Position numbers and translations under genes: made by a program
Notes under the pieces: generated by a model
The model's input: the letters and a program-made list of their open reading frames with translations, nothing else
The model's database searches: none
Told to the model about the DNA's origin: nothing
In this document: in pieces, positions 35,627 to 44,679 of the stretch
Layout of the letters: each line of letters begins with the position of its first letter
Numbering within the stretch: the stretch's first letter is position 1
From: UBA1876 sp003446665
GTDB taxonomy: Bacteria; Synergistota; Synergistia; Synergistales; Thermovirgaceae
Length of the DNA: 64,000 nucleotides
Direction of reading: 5' to 3'
Assembly: GCA_040616305.1 (NCBI GenBank)
Contig: CP159918.1
Location: 1,178,001-1,242,000 of the forward strand

Positions 35627-36232
35627 TTACAGAATCAGGTAGAACAGCGTCATTACAATGGGTCCCATGATAGCCTGTATGATACCCGTCATAAGCAGGA
35701 TGATCAAAACGAAAAAACCGTACCGTTCCAGCCAGAAGTACCCATGTAGCCATTTGGGCGGCAGGACCAGATACAAAAGTTTTGACCCGTCCAGCGGAGG
35801 TACGGGAATCAGGTTGAATACGCCAAGCCCAAGGTTGATGAGTATCATCAGCACCATAAGCCTACCGAGAGCCGGTATTGCAATAAACGGCCCGGGAACA
35901 ATCCGGATAAGAAGACCACAAAAAACCGCGCTCACAAAATTTCCTGCTGCACCGGCCACCGAAACAAGTGCCATGTCCCTAGCCGGTTTCTTGAAATATC
36001 GCGGTTCTACAGGCACAGGTTTCGCCCAACCGAAACGGAAGAAAAGCAACATAAGCGCACCTATGGGATCAAGGTGTGCCAAAGGGTTAAGGGTCAAACG
36101 CCCGGCTCTTTCGGCCGTAGGGTCACCTAAACGGTAGGCCGTATAACCGTGACAGAACTCGTGAAACGTTATGGCCCAAAGTACTGCAGGCAGGCTCAAA
36201 AGTAAATCTCCGAGGGCAGGTAGATGAGTCAT
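35627..36232 (-). CDS. Site-2 protease (M50) family membrane metalloprotease
   Basis: A 201-aa intramembrane zinc protease of the short S2P type without PDZ domain. HEFCH (HExxH) lies at about residues 21-25 and LIPVPPLDGSKLL gives the third zinc ligand (Asp). About five to six helices are present. The ATG at 36232 has AAGGA 9 nt upstream and overlaps the end of the upstream fusion gene; a longer frame to 36400 is inside that gene. The substrate is unknown. Confidence 0.9.
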   Translation of the reverse strand: MTHLPALGDLLLSLPAVLWAITFHEFCHGYTAYRLGDPTAERAGRLTLNPLAHLDPIGALMLLFFRFGWAKPVPVEPRYFKKPARDMALVSVAGAAGNFVSAVFCGLLIRIVPGPFIAIPALGRLMVLMILINLGLGVFNLIPVPPLDGSKLLYLVLPPKWLHGYFWLERYGFFVLIILLMTGIIQAIMGPIVMTLFYLIL

Positions 36233-36236
36233 TTTT

Positions 36237-38870
36237 TCACATCCTTTCGAATTCAGGTTGAAACCGGCCGAGCACCCATTCGATTTCGTCTTCCCTCGTT
36301 TCGACAAGTCCGTCCAGCCGGGCCATCCTGAGTATCCGAAGTATTTTGCCGATCCTGGGACCTTCCTTGTAGCCCAGGTCCAAAAGATCGCGTCCTTCAA
36401 GCATAGGTTCTATCTTCCTCAAGCGTGTAAGGTAGAGCAATATGCGGCGTCTGGCTCTCCATCGTTCCGTTGCAGCCGCCCAGTAGATCGCGGTAACGGG
36501 GTGTACGTCTTCGAGATAATCGAAGATGTAGGATGACGTCTTTTCGCCTCTTTCTCCAAGAGTGTTTTCCACAGGCCCGAGGTCGGTCACTCCCTCTTCC
36601 ACGATCTTCCTCTCACGTGGGTTTAGATGCAGTCGGTCCAAAACCGCCAGTTGGTCTTCCTCGTTCGCTTCACATATCAGAGCGCACAAAAACGCAAGCC
36701 AGGCATATTTCCCCATTTCCGGCAAATCCCTTGCAAGCCTACGCCGGAAGACGGTAATTCTCCGCATCGTCCTTATAGACAAAGGCCCGGGGTTTACACC
36801 CCGAAAAAGGGCTTTCCAGAAACCGAGGGTCCGAAAACGTCTGACGATGACGTGGGGAGCTTTCTCCGTAAAAACCAGTTCGAGCTCGCTTCTGAGCCTG
36901 ACACCGGACAGCAGGGAGACGAGTCCTCCCCTTATGCTGTTTTTTAAAAGCCGCAATGTGTTTTCTTCGAGCCTGAATCCTAGTCGCTGTTCCAGTCGGA
37001 CTCCACGTATGACCCGGGTAGGGTCTTCGACGAAACTCAGGTTGTGGAGGACCCTCAGAGACTTTTTCTGCAAATCCCTGCGGCCACCGAAATAATCTAT
37101 TAAAGTACCCCAAAGGGAACGGTTAATCGAAACCGCCATTGCGTTTACCGAAAAATCACGCCGGTATAGATCATGCTTGAGAGAATCGCTCAAGACCTTC
37201 GGTTGCGCGACCGGGTATTCGTAAAACTCGCGTCTTGCCGTCGCTACATCGACTTTCCTGCCGCCTGGAAATACTATGGTTCCCGTTTTGAACCTCTGGT
37301 GAACGGCCACATGACATCCGTCAGCTTCCCATGATTTGATAAAGACCAGGGCGTCTCCTTCTATCACTATATCGAGGTCTTCATTGGGCCTCCCCAATAG
37401 CAAATCTCGAACAAAACCACCGACCACATAAGCCCGGATCCCCATGGATTCCGCCCTTTCCCCAAGCCTAACCAAAAGTTGAAGTACCCACGGTTTCAGT
37501 TCCTGGGAAAGAAGTTCGGACACATTTTCCGTCCACGGCATCCGTAAAGCGATGGAACGCGTCTCGGAAGGAAGCGACCTCGGATAAAGCGCCCTAAGGA
37601 TATCTGTTCTCGTAACTATGCCTGATAATGTCGATTCGTCAACCACCGGCAACCTTCCGATATTGTTCAATACCATAATCCTGTGCGCTTCCGCCACTGA
37701 CGCCTCAGGGCGGATAGTGATAGGCCCCTCGGTCATGAAATCTCCAACCGCGACCTGACCCAGCCCATGGATTTTAGCCTTGTCCAGGTCTTTTCTGGTA
37801 ATGATGCCAACCAATGCCCCATCTTCTACTACCGGTAGCGCGGCATGACCGTAACGTATCATAATCCTGTATGCATCTTCAACCGAAGAGCCTGGATCTA
37901 TAGCCAAAACAGGACTTGTCATTACCTCTTTGACTGTGACAGCCGGCTCGATGGTTTGAAGAAGCCTTTCCTCAAGTTTCGCCAGGATTTCCGATGGAGG
38001 TGTTCCGGCAAGTGTTACGGACGCCGCCTGAGGGTGTCCCCCACCTCCGAGCGGAGCCAGAAATTTGGCGACATCCAGGATTTCCTCCCGGGAGCGTGCC
38101 ACTACATAGGTGCGCTTTTCCATTTGCACAGCCACCAGAGCCACATCTGCATCGAAATAGTCCCTTAACCTATGGACGAAAAGTGACAGACCTTCCACGT
38201 AGGAATGCGCCACCATTGCCGAGAGCACGATTTTTGCACCGTGCACATAAATCTCACGGGCGTTCTCCACCAGCTTGTCCTGTATGCGTCTTTCTGCCGG
38301 GTCCAAAGACATTTCTATATATGCAGGGATGGCCGTCATGTCCGCTCCCAGAGCACGAAGCCTTGAGAAGACCTGTATGTCCCTTTCCGTTGTTGAACCG
38401 AAGGTCAAACCACCAGTATCCTCGTATACGCCCATCGCAAAAAGAGTGGCTTCCTGGGGATCGAAGTATATGCCTTTTTCTATCAGCCGCTCCACCAATA
38501 TCGTCGTTGTGGCGCCTACAGGCTCTATAACGACGAAATCCGCACTGATGTCCTCCTGAACAGCGGGGTGGTGGTCATAAACATGCACGCTCAGGCGGGG
38601 CCTGCCAAGAATCGCGGCAAAATCCGCGATTCTCGATGGCGAACGGGCATCGACCACGACGAGGGTCGTTATTTCATCCATGTTCACCTGTCTTGGCGTC
38701 AGGATTTCCCACCTTCCTGTTTGACGTTTAAGGAAATCCCTGACATTCCTCCCCGCTGCTCCAGAAAAGCAGGGCACGGCGCCTTTGTATAACTTTGCCG
38801 CGGCTATCATGCTTGCCAGGGAATCGAAATCCGCACCTATGTGGGTCGTTATAACCTTCAATCCCGACAT
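36237..38870 (-). CDS. DHH/DHHA1-CBS-CBS-CCA/polyA nucleotidyltransferase fusion
   Basis: An 877-aa multidomain protein. Residues 1-300 are a DHH phosphoesterase with DADFDS-like GADFDS (13-18), YDHHP (98-102) and DHHA1 LGGGGHP (274-280). Two CBS domains follow (about 314-364 and 376-430). From about 475 it is a class II CCA-adding/polyA polymerase: VVGGFVRDLLLG and EDLDIVIEGD carry the catalytic acids, then RRDFSVNAMA and EDPTRVIRGVR. Such fusions are known in scattered deep-branching bacteria. The ATG is only 1 nt from GGGAGG, so the TTG at 38861 may be the real start. Confidence 0.9.
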   Translation of the reverse strand: MSGLKVITTHIGADFDSLASMIAAAKLYKGAVPCFSGAAGRNVRDFLKRQTGRWEILTPRQVNMDEITTLVVVDARSPSRIADFAAILGRPRLSVHVYDHHPAVQEDISADFVVIEPVGATTTILVERLIEKGIYFDPQEATLFAMGVYEDTGGLTFGSTTERDIQVFSRLRALGADMTAIPAYIEMSLDPAERRIQDKLVENAREIYVHGAKIVLSAMVAHSYVEGLSLFVHRLRDYFDADVALVAVQMEKRTYVVARSREEILDVAKFLAPLGGGGHPQAASVTLAGTPPSEILAKLEERLLQTIEPAVTVKEVMTSPVLAIDPGSSVEDAYRIMIRYGHAALPVVEDGALVGIITRKDLDKAKIHGLGQVAVGDFMTEGPITIRPEASVAEAHRIMVLNNIGRLPVVDESTLSGIVTRTDILRALYPRSLPSETRSIALRMPWTENVSELLSQELKPWVLQLLVRLGERAESMGIRAYVVGGFVRDLLLGRPNEDLDIVIEGDALVFIKSWEADGCHVAVHQRFKTGTIVFPGGRKVDVATARREFYEYPVAQPKVLSDSLKHDLYRRDFSVNAMAVSINRSLWGTLIDYFGGRRDLQKKSLRVLHNLSFVEDPTRVIRGVRLEQRLGFRLEENTLRLLKNSIRGGLVSLLSGVRLRSELELVFTEKAPHVIVRRFRTLGFWKALFRGVNPGPLSIRTMRRITVFRRRLARDLPEMGKYAWLAFLCALICEANEEDQLAVLDRLHLNPRERKIVEEGVTDLGPVENTLGERGEKTSSYIFDYLEDVHPVTAIYWAAATERWRARRRILLYLTRLRKIEPMLEGRDLLDLGYKEGPRIGKILRILRMARLDGLVETREDEIEWVLGRFQPEFERM

Positions 38871-39745
38871 GCCTCCCGTATCCAGTTGCGCAAACTTTTT
38901 GCAGTTCTGCGGATCCTTTCGGCTTTGGTGAAAATACCCTTTCTACCCAAAGAAGCGGCAATTTCCGCTATCCTTGGAACATATCGTTCAATAGTAAAGG
39001 CTTCTGCCTCGATAATCCTTCCACTCGGCGCACTGAAATATCTCGATGCCACCATCTCCTGGGAGAAGACATTCACGTAGGCCGCGAGGTTTTCGCGAAC
39101 AAGCCTTTCGGCAAAATCAAGGGTGTCTTGTTTAGTCGCCAATTCTACAGAAACGGTAACGCAGGAAGCCATATCGCGGAAAACAGAAGCCAGATCGGTC
39201 GCTCTTTTTTCCAGGTCTTCGATGTCCCCGCTGTTATTCAGCACATAATCGGCTCTTTCTTTTTTCATTTCTCCCGGCAACAACCATTTTTCCCTTCGTT
39301 TCATTTCGCTTTCCGTCCAGTTTCTGGAACTGTTCCTCGTTATCCTGAGATCCAGCGAGGCCGTTAGATAGACCGTTTCGTCCACCCACCACGGGAGACC
39401 GTTTTCAAATAACAACGGAATCTCGACAACAACCCATCCATCCAGGGACAGGATGAGCCCTTCTATTACGTTCCTGACCAAGGGATGAATCAAGCCGCAA
39501 AGCCACCTGTATTCCTTTTCGTCCTCGAAAATTATGGACGCAATGCGGCTGTGATCGGGTTTTCCCCCATCCGGGAAGACGTAATCACCCCACCTTTTCC
39601 TTACAGAGGCATCCAGGCTTCCTTGTTCCCATATCTCGCCCACTACAACGTCTGCGTTTATTACATATGCTCCGGCCCGCTTCCAAAAACCAGCAAGTGT
39701 CGTCTTACCAGCTCCAATATCGCCTGTTAAACCGACGACCAACAT
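38858..39745 (-). CDS. coaE: Dephospho-CoA kinase fused to a CutA-like domain
   Basis: A 295-aa protein. Residues 1-190 are dephospho-CoA kinase (last step of CoA synthesis): P-loop LTGDIGAGKTT, INADVVVGEIW, VVVEIPLLFENG. Residues about 195-273 are not part of CoaE; they resemble the CutA1 trimeric fold (TVSVELATKQDTLDFAERLV, then LAAYVNVF where CutA has LAACVNI). The usual CutA Trp-rich and HPYE motifs are weak or absent. ATG 39745 follows GAGGAGG by 9 nt and overlaps the helicase gene by 41 bp. Confidence 0.85.
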   Translation of the reverse strand: MLVVGLTGDIGAGKTTLAGFWKRAGAYVINADVVVGEIWEQGSLDASVRKRWGDYVFPDGGKPDHSRIASIIFEDEKEYRWLCGLIHPLVRNVIEGLILSLDGWVVVEIPLLFENGLPWWVDETVYLTASLDLRITRNSSRNWTESEMKRREKWLLPGEMKKERADYVLNNSGDIEDLEKRATDLASVFRDMASCVTVSVELATKQDTLDFAERLVRENLAAYVNVFSQEMVASRYFSAPSGRIIEAEAFTIERYVPRIAEIAASLGRKGIFTKAERIRRTAKSLRNWIREACRD

Positions 39746-41684
39746 CGAAGGAATCCTCCTCGCCCCTGTCTTCGGTCTCCTTGCATTCTTCCGGGATCTC
39801 CCAGAGAAACCTGGAAAAACCACTTTTGAGAACCGAACCGAAAAGAACTCTGTTCCTTGTTGCAGTCAGGTACAACCTTTCCTCTGCACGCGTCATGCCC
39901 ACGTAGCACAACCGGCGTTCTTCTTCCAGTTGATCCGGGTCATCCATACACTTGTAATGCGGAAATACAGACTCCTCCAGCCCGGTTATGAAAACAACGG
40001 GAAACTCCAGTCCCTTTCCCCCATGAAGGCTCATCAAGCTTACCTGGTCCGCAAACTCGGAACTTTCAAGGTCCATATCGGTCATGAGAGCAATCTCTGC
40101 CAACATCGTTTCAAGACCGGCCGCCGGGTCGGCCACGGAAAGGAGTTCTCGAATATTTTCCAAACGCTCTTGCTGTTTTTCACCTGATTCAAAGAAATAT
40201 TCACCCTCATAACCCATATCCTTCAAAATATACTCCACTATCCCTGGCACATCTTCGCGCATTGTCCATATGCGTCTCATGTGCTTTCCCAGCTCCATGG
40301 CGCCCTTGCCGGCCTTACCCTTCAATCCGGCGCCTGAATCCTCGAGTCTCCGCCATATTTCCTCTATTTCGTTACCGGCGACATCACGTATCCATTCGGC
40401 AAGCCTTGAAAGACTTTTCGAACCAAGGCCACGGGTTGGTATATTCCCCACTCTTTCCAGGGAGGCGGTATCGAGCGGGTTGGTGGCAAGACGCATGAAA
40501 GCCAGTGTATCCTTGACTTCCCGGCGTTCGTAAAAGGCGGTGCCCCTGACTATGCGGTAGGGTATCCCGCTGCGAAGGAAGCTTTCCTCATACAATCGGC
40601 TCATGGCGTTAATCCTGTAAAGGACCGCCATGTCTTTATATTTGTAACCCAGATTTCTCAGGTTTCGGATCTCCTGACTTATGAATTCAGCTTCTTCGTG
40701 CTCGTTTCCCATCAAAACGACCCGCACCGGACTTCCCTTGTCTCTTTCAGTCCAAAGAGTTTTTTCCCTTCTGTTCCTGTTGTTCCTTATTACAGCATTT
40801 GCCGCGGTAAGTATTGTCTCCGTCGAACGGTAATTTCGTTCCAGCAAAAAAACTTTTGCGTTGGGGTAGTCTTTTTCGAAATTCATGATCATCGACATAT
40901 CGGCACCTCTCCAACCGTAAATCGACTGATCCGGGTCGCCGACGACCATGACTTTTCCGGAGGGTCCAGCAAGCATTTTGAGCAAATGGTACTGGGTCCT
41001 GTTCACGTCCTGATATTCGTCTACAAGTATCCACTTGTAGCGACTGCGTTCGTTCTTTCTGAGCTCTGGATCTGTGGATAGCGCTTTTAGAGGCAAAACC
41101 AGAAGGTCATCGAAATCTACAGCGTGTTGCTCCTTAAGGAGTTTCTCGTATTTTTCGAAAACCTGCCCCAAGGGAGCGTCCAGTTTCCGGAACTCAAATG
41201 TCGGAGGGGAAACGTCCCTTTTGCATCTTGAAATCTCTTCAAGCACCCATCTTGGATCAACTTTTTGGGGATCCAGGCTCATTTCTTTAAGAATTTTTCT
41301 GATAACAGTCTTGGTGTCTCCCCTGTCGAAAACGACCTTCACCTGACGCTTCAAAACAGCCTTGACTTCCTTGTCGTAGCGTGAAAGAAACTTCAAGCCG
41401 TAGGCATGGAAGGTGCTTACATCCATGCGGTACGTCTCCGTTTGAAGCAGTTTCATTACCCGATCCCGCATCTGACGTGCCGCCTTGTTCGTAAAGGTCA
41501 CTGCCAGAATCTGGGAAGGGCTCAGACCTTTTTCCAAAACTAGATAAGCGTATTTGTAGGTCAGAACACGGGTCTTTCCGCTTCCCGCCCCGGCAAGGAC
41601 GAGCATTGGGCCGTCGGTATACCTTACAGCCTCGGATTGCTCAGGGTTCAGTGAGGACAGCAACGTGGAACCTGCTTCTTTCAT
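39705..41684 (-). CDS. pcrA: UvrD/PcrA-type superfamily I DNA helicase
   Basis: A 659-aa ATP-dependent 3'-5' helicase. Motifs in order: LNPEQSEAV (Q motif), LAGAGSGKT (Walker A), LVDEYQD (II), GDPDQSIYGWRGAD (III), LERNYRST (IV), SLHGGKGLEFPVVF (V), LCYVGMTRAEERLYL (VI). It is shorter than typical 720-aa PcrA because the C-terminal extension is reduced. The ATG at 41684 overlaps the hypB TGA as ATGA with GGAG upstream. Whether it is UvrD, PcrA or Rep cannot be settled. Confidence 0.9.
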   Translation of the reverse strand: MKEAGSTLLSSLNPEQSEAVRYTDGPMLVLAGAGSGKTRVLTYKYAYLVLEKGLSPSQILAVTFTNKAARQMRDRVMKLLQTETYRMDVSTFHAYGLKFLSRYDKEVKAVLKRQVKVVFDRGDTKTVIRKILKEMSLDPQKVDPRWVLEEISRCKRDVSPPTFEFRKLDAPLGQVFEKYEKLLKEQHAVDFDDLLVLPLKALSTDPELRKNERSRYKWILVDEYQDVNRTQYHLLKMLAGPSGKVMVVGDPDQSIYGWRGADMSMIMNFEKDYPNAKVFLLERNYRSTETILTAANAVIRNNRNRREKTLWTERDKGSPVRVVLMGNEHEEAEFISQEIRNLRNLGYKYKDMAVLYRINAMSRLYEESFLRSGIPYRIVRGTAFYERREVKDTLAFMRLATNPLDTASLERVGNIPTRGLGSKSLSRLAEWIRDVAGNEIEEIWRRLEDSGAGLKGKAGKGAMELGKHMRRIWTMREDVPGIVEYILKDMGYEGEYFFESGEKQQERLENIRELLSVADPAAGLETMLAEIALMTDMDLESSEFADQVSLMSLHGGKGLEFPVVFITGLEESVFPHYKCMDDPDQLEEERRLCYVGMTRAEERLYLTATRNRVLFGSVLKSGFSRFLWEIPEECKETEDRGEEDSFDVGRRFNRRYWSW

Positions 41685-42337
41685 TGCCGCTTCTCCATCA
41701 GCCACCGGCCCAGAAGATCCGTCCAGGCATCGATCCCCTTTCCGGTTAAAGATGCGACCTCTATGCAGCTTGCAAGGGGATTCAGCTTCTTGACGTCTCC
41801 CCAGAACAGATCGCCGTCGAAGTCGATGTAGGGGATCAGATCGACTTTCGTAAGCACCACGGCTCCGGCCTCGTGAAAAAGGTGCGGATATTTCAGAGGT
41901 TTGTCGGGGCCTTCTGGCACGCTGCAGACAGCTACCTTGTAATCTTCTCCAAGGTCGAATTCGGCCGGACACACCAGGTTTCCTACGTTTTCAACGAAAA
42001 GAACGTCCAAACCGGAAGTGGGAATTTCATCCAGTGCCTTCCACAAGAGATGTGCTTCAAGGTGACATCCGCCCTGGGTGTTTATCTGCACCACGGGAGT
42101 TCCTGTTTTCGATATCCTCTCGGCGTCTCTCGAGGTGGCGACGTCACCCTCGATAACAGCACAGGAAAAGGGAATTTCTCCAAGTGTTGTTTCCAGCAGC
42201 GTAGTCTTTCCCGCGCCGGGAGACCCGATCAGGTTTACCATTAACGTGCCTTCCTTGTGCAACTTTTCACGGATTTTTGAAGCAAATTCCTCGTCGGCTG
42301 CAAGAACCGAGCGCTTTATGTTTATTTTTCTTGGCAT
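41681..42337 (-). CDS. hypB: Hydrogenase nickel-incorporation GTPase HypB
   Basis: A 218-aa SIMIBI-class GTPase that delivers nickel to NiFe-hydrogenase precursors with HypA. P-loop LIGSPGAGKTTLLE, the metal-site region GGCHLEAH, FVENVGNLVCPAEFDLGE and the TKVDL base motif are clear. There is no N-terminal His-rich nickel store. It starts 4 nt after hypA. No hydrogenase structural gene lies in the window. Confidence 0.95.
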   Translation of the reverse strand: MPRKINIKRSVLAADEEFASKIREKLHKEGTLMVNLIGSPGAGKTTLLETTLGEIPFSCAVIEGDVATSRDAERISKTGTPVVQINTQGGCHLEAHLLWKALDEIPTSGLDVLFVENVGNLVCPAEFDLGEDYKVAVCSVPEGPDKPLKYPHLFHEAGAVVLTKVDLIPYIDFDGDLFWGDVKKLNPLASCIEVASLTGKGIDAWTDLLGRWLMEKRQ

Positions 42338-42341
42338 CTGT

Positions 42342-42686
42342 TTACTCCACCTCCAGTGATTCTATCTCCAGCTCCATGCCCTCAACCAATTCGACATCAG
42401 AGCTTCCGCATTTTCCGCATAAAAAGACGGCTTCATCTCCATCTGTCCACATGTTTTTACAGGTTCGGCACTTTTTCTTCAATGGCACAGTTTCGAGAAC
42501 AAGCTTCGCGCCTTCCAAAAGGGTACCTTGAACGGTTATGTCAAAGGCAAAATGCATGATCTCCGGGATCACCTGCCTCATGGCACCTATTCTCAGGCGA
42601 ATTGCACAGATCCGCTCCCAGCCATGCTCTTTCTGAAGTTTCAACAATTCTTCTATCAACGATTCCACCATTGAAAGTTCATGCAT
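42342..42686 (-). CDS. hypA: Hydrogenase nickel-incorporation protein HypA
   Basis: A 114-aa nickel chaperone. The N-terminal MHELSM provides the Met1-His2-Glu3 nickel ligands, which decides the start at 42686 over an ATG two codons upstream. The zinc site is CRTCKNMW and CGKCGSSD (two CxxC pairs). The gene overlaps the 3' end of the molybdopterin oxidoreductase and precedes hypB. Confidence 0.95.
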   Translation of the reverse strand: MHELSMVESLIEELLKLQKEHGWERICAIRLRIGAMRQVIPEIMHFAFDITVQGTLLEGAKLVLETVPLKKKCRTCKNMWTDGDEAVFLCGKCGSSDVELVEGMELEIESLEVE

Positions 42687-44580
42687 TTTCATCGCTCTCC
42701 GGTTCGGCTTCAAGGACGACGAAACTCTCGTGAAAGGGCGTTCCATAACCCGGACTCGTGCCTGCCGTCGTCAGCATATTTGTGCCCTTGCCCCCCTGAA
42801 CCATGACACAGTAACCCGAATCCATGGCCTTGTCGAATCTAAGTACAGCATGAATAACCACGTCTTTCTTTCTCACACGCACCCTGTCGCCCTCGCGTAA
42901 GCCACGGCGGTTTCCTTCGAGAGGTGAAACAAAGACAGCATTGAGGAGATCTTCATTCACTCCCCAGTTTTGGCCGTTTATATATTCTGCCGTGTGTACG
43001 GTAATAAACCTTAAGCCACGCCAATCATTCCTGCTACGTTCAGGATGCAAGACCTCCGGCAGCTTTATCGGCCCGGCATCTTTCGTCCATCCATGAGATT
43101 CTTTGGTCCTGAAAACACCCTCTCCCAAGGCTTCTGTTTCGGGTGATTCCAGCAGGATCCGGTCCATTTTAGTCCTCATGTTTTCAAGGTCTATCCCCAA
43201 CCCCAGTTTATCGGCAAGACCCGTCATGATTACGGGCTCTGGAAGGGCTTGTCCGGGTGGGTCAAGGGCTTTTTCGCTACGCAGCAGATAAGTATGCCAC
43301 CAGGACCCTCTCCAGTCGGGGCCTTCTTCCAGAAAACAGGCAGCGGGCAAAACGAGATCGCAAAGAGCCGCCGTCTCTGTCATCTCGAGGTCTATGCAGA
43401 CACTGAAATCCATTGATTCCATTGCGCGGGGGAACCTGTCGGTCTCCGGACCCTGCTTTGCAGGATTCGAGCAAGTAAAAAGCGCGGTCTTTATGGGAGA
43501 CGACAGAGTACTTGCACGCAGGTGCCAGTCGGCTACCGGGACTTTTCTTTTAAGTGCCGTCGGTTTCAGAATATCCTCCGGGAAAAACCTCATTTCGTCC
43601 TTCCCGAACACGACACCCGTCCCAGGGATTTTAAACGAACCTAGAAGCAAAGCAAGAGATGCAAGGGTATGAAATGTGAACGAACCATTGTAATAACGCT
43701 GTATTCCATACCCCCCATAAATGGCAAGAGGTCTGTGTTCCAGGATCCAACGACACAAGTCGCTTAAATCACTTTGCGACAATCCTGTTTCGTCAAGCAG
43801 GGCCTTTGAATCCAATTCTGCTAAAAGTTTGATAAATTGTTCTCCCTTTTCGGAGTGTTCCATCCACCCGCTGGCGGCATCGCCCGATTCTACGATATTC
43901 TTGCAGAGCAAAAGTGCAAGAATAGCATCGGTTCCCGGCTTTATCCTCCACCATCTTTCAGCTGCTTCAGTCGTTCTCGTCGTCCGGATTTCTATTGCAG
44001 CAAAAGCTTTCGACCGATTTTTTAAACCAGTAAGCAGAGGCACGAGGTGAGGGTGGGTGTCAAAAACGTTTCTTCCCCAAAGCAGTATACCCTTGACTTG
44101 ATACAGTTTTTCGGGTGCATAAACCGGAATGTGCCCAAAAGCTTTTTTGAGACCTGCACCTCCAGCTGCTCCACAAAGCGAACCGGCAGGTTCTGAATAT
44201 CCGCCGAGGGCTGAGAATATTTCCCTGCCCAATCTCTTGGAGAAATACTGGGAACCAGCGCTCTGGTAAAAAAGATTGGCCTGTGGGCCATATTTTTCGG
44301 TGGCTTCCATAAGATGGTTTGCCCAGATAGTCCAGGCGTCGTCCCATGATATTTCCACCCAGCCGTTTCCGTTTTTTTTAAGAGGCCGCTTTAGGCGGTT
44401 TTGGGTGCGGTAGCGCCTTTCCCAACGTTTTCCCTTCAGGCAGATCCATCCTTCCTGAAAAGGTATGACCTTGCCGGATTCTATGGTTATACGGTTTTTT
44501 GAGCCTTCTGCCTTTCGGACAAGAAAAGAGCAGGCGTCAGGACAATCGTGAGGGCAAGCGGAAGGTATTATTTCATCCAT
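42679..44580 (-). CDS. Molybdopterin oxidoreductase (DMSO reductase family, formate dehydrogenase-like)
   Basis: A 633-aa bis-MGD enzyme, soluble with no Tat signal visible. The N-terminal CPHDCPDACSF plus a later Cys (GWICLKG) would bind one 4Fe-4S cluster. The likely Mo/W ligand is the Cys in GSLCGAAGGAG. The C-terminal third is a molydop-binding domain (WGVNEDLLNA, GDRVRVRKKDVV, GTSPGYGTPFHESFV). The substrate is unknown. It heads the operon with hypA and hypB, and GGAGG lies 9 nt before the ATG. Confidence 0.88.
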   Translation of the reverse strand: MDEIIPSACPHDCPDACSFLVRKAEGSKNRITIESGKVIPFQEGWICLKGKRWERRYRTQNRLKRPLKKNGNGWVEISWDDAWTIWANHLMEATEKYGPQANLFYQSAGSQYFSKRLGREIFSALGGYSEPAGSLCGAAGGAGLKKAFGHIPVYAPEKLYQVKGILLWGRNVFDTHPHLVPLLTGLKNRSKAFAAIEIRTTRTTEAAERWWRIKPGTDAILALLLCKNIVESGDAASGWMEHSEKGEQFIKLLAELDSKALLDETGLSQSDLSDLCRWILEHRPLAIYGGYGIQRYYNGSFTFHTLASLALLLGSFKIPGTGVVFGKDEMRFFPEDILKPTALKRKVPVADWHLRASTLSSPIKTALFTCSNPAKQGPETDRFPRAMESMDFSVCIDLEMTETAALCDLVLPAACFLEEGPDWRGSWWHTYLLRSEKALDPPGQALPEPVIMTGLADKLGLGIDLENMRTKMDRILLESPETEALGEGVFRTKESHGWTKDAGPIKLPEVLHPERSRNDWRGLRFITVHTAEYINGQNWGVNEDLLNAVFVSPLEGNRRGLREGDRVRVRKKDVVIHAVLRFDKAMDSGYCVMVQGGKGTNMLTTAGTSPGYGTPFHESFVVLEAEPESDENA

Positions 44581-44621
44581 TGTAATGGGCCTCCGGGATT
44601 TTCGTTAATTCGTGACCCGTC

Positions 44622-44654
44622 AAAAAAATGGGTGGGACGCCGGGCCCCACCCAT
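44622..44654 (-). terminator. Intrinsic terminator of hpf
   Basis: ATGGGTGGG / CCCACCCAT (44654-44646 and 44636-44628) with a 9-nt loop, then T-run to 44622 on the minus strand. Confidence 0.85.
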
Positions 44655-44679
44655 CGAACGAAAAAAGGGCGGCTACCGG

